From: Spirochaetales bacterium Spiro_01
GTDB taxonomy: Bacteria; Spirochaetota; Spirochaetia; Sphaerochaetales; Sphaerochaetaceae
DNA: 6,312 nt
NCBI GenBank assembly: GCA_001604265.1
Contig: LVBC01000155.1
Coordinates: 1 to 6,312, forward strand
Direction: 5' to 3'
In this document: positions 1-5,545 of the stretch, piece by piece
Layout of the letters: each line of letters starts with the position of its first letter
How positions within the stretch are numbered: position 1 is the first letter of the stretch
Notes under the pieces: model-generated
Seen by the model: the letters and a program-made list of their open reading frames with translations, nothing else
Database searches by the model: none
Told to the model about the DNA's origin: nothing
Program-made: the position numbers and the translations under genes

Positions 1-987
1 GAGGCACTTGTATGCGACAAGAACATGGATTCCTGTCTCATGAGGGCAAAGGAGCTGCTTTCGAGGACAGACCTCTCCAGCTTCAGAAACTTCAAGATCG
101 AGGCAAGGAGAGAGGACAAGCAGTTTGCCCTCTCCTCCTACGACATCTCGTGCAAGCTTGCCGAGATTGTCTTCTCCTTCAAGAACGACTTCAAGGTCGA
201 TCTCAAGCACCCCGATTTCACACTCCACTGCGAGGTAAGGGACCAGATATATCTCTATACCTCCAGCCTCAAGGGGCCAGGTGGACTTCCGACCGGCACT
301 GCAGGCAAGGGTCTTCTTCTCCTTTCGGGTGGAATAGACAGCCCGGTTGCAGGAGTCGAGATCGCAAAGAGAGGCTGCAAGATGGACTGCCTCTACTTCC
401 ATGCCTACCCCTACACCTCCGAGATGGCACTGGAGAAGGTCAAGAAGCTTGCCTCGATCATCGCACCGTACCTTGGCGGGACGAGGCTCTTCGTGGTTCC
501 ATTCACAGAGCAGCAGCTCTATCTCAGGGACAACGCCTTCGAGGATGAGACCACTCTGATGTTCAGGGCCTGCATGATGCAGACAGCAGAGAGGCTGTGC
601 CGGGAAAAGGGACTCGATGCGATCATAACGGGAGAGGCGCTTTCTCAGGTCGCATCACAGACTCTCAAGGCCATGAGCTTTACCGACAGCATGACCGACT
701 ACCTTGTACTTAGACCTCTTCTAGGCATGGACAAGGAGCAGATCGTCACGAGATCGAAGGAGATCGGGACCTATGAGACGAGCATACTCCCATACGAGGA
801 CTGCTGTGTCATATTCTCACCAAAGCACCCGCTTACCAATCCGATCAGGGAGGTCGCAAGGAAGCACTTCTTCGACCTGAAAATGGATGAACTGCTTGAC
901 AAGGCAGTCAGGGAAACGAACGTCTTCTTCTTCGATCCGAATGGAAATGAGTTCTTCCCTGAGACTTTGTCTCATTCTGTCTCATAA
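1..987 (+). CDS. thiI: tRNA 4-thiouridine synthase ThiI, 5'-truncated by window edge
   Basis: ThiI adenylates U8 of tRNA with ATP and inserts sulfur to make 4-thiouridine (s4U8). The frame is open from base 1, so the N-terminus lies outside the window; 328 residues are visible, perhaps 70 are missing, and the ATG at 25 is internal. Visible parts, numbered from base 1, are the end of the THUMP domain, a linker with GGLPTGTAGKG, the PP-loop SGGIDS (109-114), FHAYPYTSE, the ITGEALSQVASQT block and PYEDCCVIFSP. The first cysteine of the CC pair (268) lines up with the sulfur-transfer Cys344 of E. coli ThiI as I recall it. The protein ends soon after this domain, so there is no C-terminal rhodanese domain. 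This is the short Bacillus-type form, which should need a separate cysteine desulfurase as sulfur donor; none is in view. Family identity is very secure. Confidence 0.95.
   Translation, partial: EALVCDKNMDSCLMRAKELLSRTDLSSFRNFKIEARREDKQFALSSYDISCKLAEIVFSFKNDFKVDLKHPDFTLHCEVRDQIYLYTSSLKGPGGLPTGTAGKGLLLLSGGIDSPVAGVEIAKRGCKMDCLYFHAYPYTSEMALEKVKKLASIIAPYLGGTRLFVVPFTEQQLYLRDNAFEDETTLMFRACMMQTAERLCREKGLDAIITGEALSQVASQTLKAMSFTDSMTDYLVLRPLLGMDKEQIVTRSKEIGTYETSILPYEDCCVIFSPKHPLTNPIREVARKHFFDLKMDELLDKAVRETNVFFFDPNGNEFFPETLSHSVS
968..985 (+). repeat. Short tandem repeat TGTCTCAT x2 at the 3' end of thiI
   Basis: TGTCTCAT occurs at 968-975 and 978-985 with a 10-bp period, just before the thiI stop. An adjoining small hairpin, GAGAC-TTT-GTCTC, lies at 961-973. 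No T-run follows, so I do not call it a terminator. It encodes the tail LSHSVS of ThiI and may be chance. Confidence 0.3.
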
Positions 988-1009
988 TTGGCTACTTGTA
1001 AGCTTGACA

Positions 1010-1035
1010 TTGCCCTATTCGTCAAAATTGGGTAA
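1010..1035. repeat. Imperfect palindrome overlapping the candidate promoter
   Basis: The left half is TTGCCCTATTCGT and the right half is CAAAATTGGGTAA. Read as its reverse complement, the right half begins TTACCCAATT, matching eight of the first ten left-half positions. The palindrome runs from the -35 hexamer into the -10 hexamer, where a dimeric repressor would sit. I do not recognise it as a known regulator's site. Confidence 0.35.
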
Positions 1036-1038
1036 AAT
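1010..1038 (+). promoter_or_regulatory. Candidate sigma70-type promoter for the activase operon
   Basis: A -35-like TTGCCC (1010-1015) is followed by a 17-bp spacer and a -10-like TAAAAT (1033-1038, five of six consensus bases). The better -35 hexamer TTGACA at 1004-1009 stands 23 bp from this -10, which is too far. The predicted transcript start near 1045 is only a few bases before the ATG at 1049. Transcription reading through from thiI is an alternative, since no thiI terminator is evident in the 61-nt gap. Confidence 0.4.
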
Positions 1039-1048
1039 ATCTAAAAGC

Positions 1049-3949
1049 ATGAATCACGTTGGAATTGACATCGGGTCCACGACCATCAAGGTAGTGGTTC
1101 TCGATGAGGGAGGAAAGCTTCTAAGCAGTGCCTACGAGCGTCACTATTCGGAAATCGCAAGAAAATCCGAGGAGATGCTTACTCGCATCATGCCCCTCAT
1201 CGGAGATGAAAAGATAACCTTGGCTATCAGTGGTTCTGCAGGCATGGGCATGGCCCAGGCGTGCGGCATTCCCTTCGTCCAGGAGGTATATGCAACAAGA
1301 ACTGCAGTCCAGAGATACATACCGGATACCGATGCTGTAATAGAACTCGGGGGAGAGGATGCGAAGATCATCTTCCTCACAAATGGACTTGAAGTAAGGA
1401 TGAACGGTTCCTGTGCTGGTGGTACAGGTGCCTTCATCGATCAGATGGCTACCCTTCTGGGAATTGGAAGGGACGATATAGACTACTACGCCCAGAGAGC
1501 AGAGAAGCTCTACACGATCGCCTCCAGATGCGGTGTCTTTGCAAAGACCGATGTACAGCCTCTGATCAACCAGGGAGCGAAGACCGAGGATATCTCGGCA
1601 AGCATTCTCCAGGCGGTCGTCAACCAGACTGTTGCAGGACTCTCCCAGGGCAGGAAGATAAAGGGAAACGTAGTCTACCTCGGTGGACCTCTGACTTTCA
1701 TCTCCACACTCAGAAAGCTGTTCGATGAGACGCTCAAAACAACCGGTACACTTCCGGAGAACTCACTCTACTATGTGGCAATGGGCACTGCCCTTGCGAA
1801 GACCGGAGAGACCTTCCACATCGAGGAGGCGATCGAGAAGCTGAAGAACAGTAGAGGAACTGGAAACTACGTCACGCTTCCTCCGCTATTCAACAATGAC
1901 GAGGAGTACAGGACCTTCCTGGACAGACACTCCAGGGCAAAGGTAAAGGCCGCAGATCCGGCAGCCTACCATGGCAAGGCCTACTTCGGCGTCGATGCCG
2001 GCTCCACTACGATCAAGGTCTGTCTCATAAACGAGGATGGCGATGTCCTGCTTACCAGATATGGCACCAACAATGGCAACCCTGTCCAGGCTGTCAGGTC
2101 CTTCCTCAATGAGTTCTATGAGGAGTTCCCATATATCAAGATCGCAGGAGCTGCCTCTACAGGATACGGAGAGGACCTTTTGAAATCGGCATTCCGCCTT
2201 GACTGGGGACTTGTGGAGACACAGGCGCACTTCAAGGGCGCCCGCTTCTTCCTTCCCGATGTCGACTTCATAATCGATATCGGCGGACAGGACATGAAGT
2301 GCTTCTGCATCCGCGATGGAGCAATCGACGATATCTTCCTCAACGAGGCCTGCTCCTCAGGCTGCGGCTCATTCCTCCAGACCTTTGCAAATGCACTCGG
2401 AAAGAGTGTTTCGGAGTTCGCAAATCTGGCCGTCAAGGCGCAGCATCCTGTAGATCTGGGCTCCAGATGCACAGTCTTCATGAACTCCTCTGTAAAGCAG
2501 GCACAGAAGGATGGTGCGACTGTAGAGGACATCTCAGCAGGCCTGGCAATCTCTGTTGTCAAGAATGCACTCTACAAGGTCATAAGGGCATCGAGTGCCG
2601 AAAGCCTTGGAAGGAACATAGTGGTCCAGGGAGGAACCTTCCTGAACAATGCAGTCCTCAGGGCCTTCGAGATGGAGATGGGCGTCAACGTAATCCGACC
2701 GGATATCGCAGGCATCATGGGAGCCTTCGGAGCTGCACTCTATGCCAGGGACAAGGCTGTCAGGCTGGGACAGGAGAAGAGCTCCATCCTCTCTGCAGAA
2801 GAGGTATCCGAGCTCAGGCACAAGGTCACCACGACGAACTGCGGACTGTGCACGAACCACTGTCTGCTCACGATCAACACCTTCGATGGCAACAGAAAGC
2901 TCATCAGTGGAAACCGCTGTGAACGCCCTCTTGCAAAGAAGGTCACTGTAAGTGACAACGAGAACATCTATGCCTTCAAGCAGAAGTATTTCGACGATAT
3001 AATGGCCGACGAGGGAGAGGACATCAATGGTACCATCGGCATTCCAATGGTACTTGGAATGTACGAACTGCTCCCATTCTGGCATCGTTTCTGGAGAGAG
3101 CTCGGCTACAGAGTAATCTGCTCGGGACACTCGAACAGGAGTGTATACGTCTCCGGACAGGGAAGCATACCATCCGATACGGCCTGCTTCCCCGCAAAGC
3201 TTGCCCATGGCCACATCGAGACACTGCTTGACAGGGGTGTGAAGACGATATGGCTCCCCTGCTCCTCCTACAATGTGGATGAAGCGAAGGGAAACAACCA
3301 CTTCAACTGTCCTGTAGTTGCCTACTATGGCGAGGTCATAAGAGCAAACCAGGATCTCAGAGGTGCAAAGATTCTCGACCCGTTCCTCTCTCTTGAATTC
3401 CCACGATACCTTGAAAAGAGACTTTCCATGACTCTGGGAATTCCAGGAAAAAAGCTCAGAAAGCCCATAGAGAAGGCCTATGAGGAGCTTGAGAGATACC
3501 ACAGGGCCGTCATCGACAAGGGCAATGAGATAATCAGCCACGCCGGAAGCCGTCCGATCATAGTACTTGCTGGAAGGCCGTACCATATAGACCATGAGAC
3601 CAACCATGGAATCGACCGCCTGATCACAGGACTCGGAGCCTGCATCATCAGCGAGGACAGCATCAGCTACCTCGAGGAGAAGCACTCTGTGGATGTGCTC
3701 AACCAGTGGACCTACCACGCAAGGCTCTACGATGCGGCGAGGTATGTGACGAAGCATCCGAACATGAACCTTGTACAGTTCGTATCCTTCGGCTGTGGTC
3801 TTGATGCGGTCACAACGGACGAGGTCAGAAGCATACTGAGAGCTGCTGGCAAGATATATACTCAGATCAAGATAGATGAGATTACCAATGTAGGCGCAGT
3901 CAGGATCAGATTGAGATCGCTGTTTGCAGCACTGGAGGAGAGAGAGTGA
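1049..3949 (+). CDS. Tandem acyl-CoA dehydratase activase (BcrAD/BadFG-type ATPase) fused to a DUF2229 dehydratase-like module
   Basis: Such activators use ATP to push an electron from a [4Fe-4S] cluster into a dehydratase-type partner. The product has 966 residues and should be cytoplasmic. Module 1 (about 3-255) has GIDIGSTTIK (5-14), ELGGEDAK (99-106) and NGSCAGGTG with Cys122, then SRCGVF with Cys161. Module 2 (about 312-570) has GVDAGSTTIK (314-323), GGQDMK (412-417), NEACSSGCG with Cys435, then SRCTVF with Cys474. Both cysteine pairs are 39 residues apart, as in HgdC. The rest is DUF2229-like: CGLCTNHC (Cys598, 601, 605), GNRCERP (Cys624), SDTACFPAKLAHGH (Cys713), LPCSSYN (Cys738), NCPVV (Cys754) and SFGCGLD (Cys916). 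I chose ATG 1049 because GIDIGSTT follows at once; the frame is open back to 887, but that part overlaps thiI and looks non-coding. No Shine-Dalgarno sequence precedes the ATG. The stop overlaps the next gene. The substrate is unknown. Confidence 0.93.
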   Translation: MNHVGIDIGSTTIKVVVLDEGGKLLSSAYERHYSEIARKSEEMLTRIMPLIGDEKITLAISGSAGMGMAQACGIPFVQEVYATRTAVQRYIPDTDAVIELGGEDAKIIFLTNGLEVRMNGSCAGGTGAFIDQMATLLGIGRDDIDYYAQRAEKLYTIASRCGVFAKTDVQPLINQGAKTEDISASILQAVVNQTVAGLSQGRKIKGNVVYLGGPLTFISTLRKLFDETLKTTGTLPENSLYYVAMGTALAKTGETFHIEEAIEKLKNSRGTGNYVTLPPLFNNDEEYRTFLDRHSRAKVKAADPAAYHGKAYFGVDAGSTTIKVCLINEDGDVLLTRYGTNNGNPVQAVRSFLNEFYEEFPYIKIAGAASTGYGEDLLKSAFRLDWGLVETQAHFKGARFFLPDVDFIIDIGGQDMKCFCIRDGAIDDIFLNEACSSGCGSFLQTFANALGKSVSEFANLAVKAQHPVDLGSRCTVFMNSSVKQAQKDGATVEDISAGLAISVVKNALYKVIRASSAESLGRNIVVQGGTFLNNAVLRAFEMEMGVNVIRPDIAGIMGAFGAALYARDKAVRLGQEKSSILSAEEVSELRHKVTTTNCGLCTNHCLLTINTFDGNRKLISGNRCERPLAKKVTVSDNENIYAFKQKYFDDIMADEGEDINGTIGIPMVLGMYELLPFWHRFWRELGYRVICSGHSNRSVYVSGQGSIPSDTACFPAKLAHGHIETLLDRGVKTIWLPCSSYNVDEAKGNNHFNCPVVAYYGEVIRANQDLRGAKILDPFLSLEFPRYLEKRLSMTLGIPGKKLRKPIEKAYEELERYHRAVIDKGNEIISHAGSRPIIVLAGRPYHIDHETNHGIDRLITGLGACIISEDSISYLEEKHSVDVLNQWTYHARLYDAARYVTKHPNMNLVQFVSFGCGLDAVTTDEVRSILRAAGKIYTQIKIDEITNVGAVRIRLRSLFAALEERE
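3934..3938 (+). promoter_or_regulatory. Shine-Dalgarno GGAGG fixing the GTG start at 3946
   Basis: GGAGG ends seven bases before the GTG at 3946-3948, inside the last codons of the upstream gene. It supports a GTG start with the four-base overlap GTGA (3946-3949), typical of translationally coupled subunits. Confidence 0.85.
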
Positions 3950-5211
3950 GCGATATTCCATTCACCAAGGAGATGAGAGAGGACTATACGATACTCATCC
4001 CCAACATGTCTCCGATCCACTTCGACCTCATGATCGAGGCCGTGAAGCTCAATGGCTACAAGGTGCTGCTCCTGAACAACTCCGGCCCCCAGGTCATCCA
4101 GGAGGGTCTGAAGTATGTCCACAATGACATGTGCTACCCTGCACTTCTTGTAATCGGCCAGATGATCGACTTCATCAAGTCGGGAAAGATAGATGTCAAC
4201 AAATGCGCAGTTGCAATCTCCCAGACCGGAGGTGGCTGCAGGGCATCCAACTACTACTATCTTCTGAAGAAGGCGCTCGAGAGAGCGGGCTATCCGCAGA
4301 TTCCGGTCATCTCGCTGAACCTCAAGGGCATGAACTCGAATCCCGGACTGAAGATCACACCGAAGCTGCTGCTCCAGGTAATCTCGGGCCTTATCTACGG
4401 AGACCTTCTGATGGTGCTATCCCATCAGGTACGTCCATACGAGATCAACAAGGGCGATACGGATGCTGTAGTCAAGAAGTGGTCCGACCACCTCAAGGAG
4501 TGCTACAGGGCCAACAAGGGATTCTTCTGGTCCTATCTGGACAGGAATCTTGCCCAGATCAGCGATGACCTTGCCGCAATTCCGGTCGACAGGAAGACAA
4601 AGCATGTCAAGGTCGGTGTCGTCGGCGAGATATACATGAAGTATGCGCCGCTTGGAAACAACAACCTCGAGAAATTCCTGGAGGATGAGGGGTGCGAGGT
4701 GATGATGCCCCCACTCTTCGGCTTCGTCCTCTATGGCGTTTCAAATGGCATAAGGGACTACGAGTTCTACGGTGGAAGACTGAGACACGAGTACCACTTC
4801 GTCGCAACGAAGTTGATCATGCCGCTTCTGAAGAGGTTCGAGAAGAAGATCGAGAAGGCGATCAGGAGACATCCGGAGTTTGCAGTACCTGCATCCATCG
4901 ACGAGCTCGAGGAGATGGGAAAGACCATAATCCACACCGGCTGCAAGATGGGCGAAGGCTGGCTTCTGACAGCAGAGATGCTCGAGCTTATAAAGAAGGG
5001 CTATGGGAATATCGTATGCACACAGCCCTTTGGCTGCCTGCCCAATCACATAGTTGCAAAGGGCATGGTCCGACCTATCAAGGAGCTCTACCCCGATTCC
5101 AATATCGTACCGATAGACTATGACCCATCTGCGACCAGGGTCAATCAGGAGAACAGGATCAAGCTGATGCTGGCCGTCGCAAAAGAGAACTTGGAGAAGG
5201 AAGAAAAATAA
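3946..5211 (+). CDS. 2-hydroxyacyl-CoA dehydratase subunit-like protein (HgdB/double-cubane superfamily), partner of the upstream activase
   Basis: This 421-residue protein matches the C-terminal third of the giant activase-dehydratase polypeptides that I recall from Clostridia. Landmarks are NDMCYPALLVIGQ (Cys63), NKCAVAISQTGGGCRASNY (Cys87, Cys98), GVVGEIY (224-230), TGCKMGEGWLL (Cys333), NIVCTQPFGCLPNHI (Cys358, Cys364) and IDYDPSATRVNQENRIKL (390-407). The cysteine-bearing turns are the likely ligands of an Fe-S cluster that accepts the electron supplied by the activase. The start is GTG with a GGAGG site, overlapping the upstream stop by four bases, which implies coupled synthesis and a stable complex. 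No signal peptide or membrane segment is seen. HgdB-type dehydratases remove water from 2-hydroxyacyl-CoA, but no CoA-substrate genes are nearby, so that reaction should not be assumed. A double-cubane-type reductase is an alternative. Confidence 0.9.
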   Translation: MSDIPFTKEMREDYTILIPNMSPIHFDLMIEAVKLNGYKVLLLNNSGPQVIQEGLKYVHNDMCYPALLVIGQMIDFIKSGKIDVNKCAVAISQTGGGCRASNYYYLLKKALERAGYPQIPVISLNLKGMNSNPGLKITPKLLLQVISGLIYGDLLMVLSHQVRPYEINKGDTDAVVKKWSDHLKECYRANKGFFWSYLDRNLAQISDDLAAIPVDRKTKHVKVGVVGEIYMKYAPLGNNNLEKFLEDEGCEVMMPPLFGFVLYGVSNGIRDYEFYGGRLRHEYHFVATKLIMPLLKRFEKKIEKAIRRHPEFAVPASIDELEEMGKTIIHTGCKMGEGWLLTAEMLELIKKGYGNIVCTQPFGCLPNHIVAKGMVRPIKELYPDSNIVPIDYDPSATRVNQENRIKLMLAVAKENLEKEEK

Positions 5212-5215
5212 TTTT

Positions 5216-5241
5216 TTAATTTCTTGACGTATTGAAATTTA
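5216..5241. repeat. Inverted repeat TTAATTTC-N10-GAAATTTA around a -35 hexamer
   Basis: The arms at 5216-5223 and 5234-5241 match at seven of eight positions when one is reverse-complemented. The TTGACG hexamer at 5224-5229 lies in the spacer. This could be an operator. It could also be a weak A/T-rich hairpin just after the stop codon at 5211, though a G/C-poor stem makes a poor terminator. Confidence 0.3.
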
Positions 5242-5252
5242 GGCATGATACT
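5224..5252 (+). promoter_or_regulatory. Candidate sigma70-type promoter upstream of the small ORF and DTW gene
   Basis: TTGACG (5224-5229, five of six consensus bases) is followed by a 17-bp spacer and GATACT (5247-5252, four of six, with the key second A and last T). An A/T-rich stretch precedes it. A transcript would start near 5259 and carry a leader of about 130 nt containing the hairpin at 5297-5324. The -10 is weak, and a second candidate at 5331-5358 lies closer to the gene. Confidence 0.4.
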
Positions 5253-5296
5253 TTAACTGTAATTCCTGTGAACCCGATTTGGTTTGCACCTCCTTT

Positions 5297-5327
5297 GGCC
5301 AGGCATTGTAGGTAGTGTCTGGCCTTT
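5297..5327 (+). terminator. Stem-loop, probable intrinsic terminator of the activase operon (or leader attenuator)
   Basis: GGCCAGGCATT (5297-5307) pairs with AGTGTCTGGCC (5314-5324) over 11 positions, nine Watson-Crick and two G-U, around the six-base loop GTAGGT. It is followed by TTTCTGTT, a short and interrupted T-run, so termination may be partial. It stands 85 nt after the stop of the dehydratase-like gene and before a candidate promoter at 5331, which fits an operon boundary. If the promoter at 5224 is active, the hairpin would instead sit in the leader of the next operon. Confidence 0.5.
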
Positions 5328-5330
5328 CTG

Positions 5331-5358
5331 TTCATAACTGGGAGACAAGTTCTACAAT
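5331..5358 (+). promoter_or_regulatory. Candidate promoter directly upstream of the small ORF and DTW gene
   Basis: TTCATA (5331-5336, four of six) is followed by a 16-bp spacer and TACAAT (5353-5358, five of six). The start point would be near 5365, leaving a leader of about 25 nt before the ATG at 5390, with a ribosome-binding site in between. Its position immediately after the hairpin fits an operon start. Confidence 0.4.
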
Positions 5359-5389
5359 ATAACCGATAGTGTAGATTCTGGAGAGATAG

Positions 5390-5545
5390 ATGGACATAGA
5401 GATGAGAAGTTTCACGCAGCACTTTCCATTCAGGCTGTTCTGTCACAGGCCTGGCAATGAGGTGCTGTTCGATAAACTCTATGAAGAATCCTCCATGCCA
5501 GAAAGCATGAAGTCTCTCGTTTCTTCGAAGGAGAGAGACAAGTGA
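5390..5545 (+). CDS. Small protein of unknown function (51 aa), coupled to the DTW gene
   Basis: I do not recognise this product. The ORF starts at ATG 5390, seven positions after GGAG (5380-5383), and runs to TGA 5543-5545. The stop overlaps the GTG of the DTW gene as GTGA, the same junction as between the two dehydratase genes. Codon choice resembles the neighbours (AGA/AGG arginine, CTC/CTG leucine, TTC, AAG). The protein begins MDIEMRSFTQHFPF, has a central FCHRPGNEVLFDKLYEE and ends SSKERDK. It is near neutral, has no membrane segment or signal peptide, and its single cysteine makes a metal site unlikely. An alternative start is ATG 5402. It may be a genuine small protein or a leader peptide whose translation feeds the DTW gene. 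Evidence is the signals and codon use only, with no family match. Confidence 0.55.
   Translation: MDIEMRSFTQHFPFRLFCHRPGNEVLFDKLYEESSMPESMKSLVSSKERDK
5528..5533 (+). promoter_or_regulatory. Shine-Dalgarno AAGGAG fixing the GTG start of the DTW gene
   Basis: AAGGAG ends eight bases before GTG 5542. This start puts the zinc-type CYRC motif at residues 5-8, as expected for the family. There is no in-frame ATG between here and that motif, so GTG is clearly the initiator. Confidence 0.85.

Noticed and set aside
1004..1038. TTGACA (1004-1009) paired with TAAAAT (1033-1038) as a promoter
   Set aside because: The spacer is 23 bp, outside the workable range of about 15-20. TTGCCC at 1010 gives 17 bp.
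887..1048. Upstream in-frame extension of the activase gene from ATG 887
   Set aside because: The extra 54 residues overlap the thiI 3' end, are rich in serine and look non-coding. The first ATPase motif starts right after ATG 1049, as in the family.
2534..3961. Long open frame of 475 codons on the minus strand
   Set aside because: It lies wholly opposite the activase gene, whose motifs are unmistakable. The frame stays open because the sense strand avoids leucine TTA/CTA and serine TCA codons. Its translation resembles no family.
5201..5226. AAGAAA ... TTTCTT hairpin across the stop codon of the dehydratase-like gene as a terminator
   Set aside because: The stem has only six mostly A-U pairs, the loop is large and no T-run follows. 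The hairpin at 5297-5324 is much stronger.
5216..5446. Minus-strand frame of 76 codons in the control region, with the SD-like AAAGGAGGTG (complement of 5287-5296)
   Set aside because: No start codon lies at a proper distance after that SD-like sequence on the minus strand. The ORF's own ATG is far upstream of it, and the composition is not protein-like.
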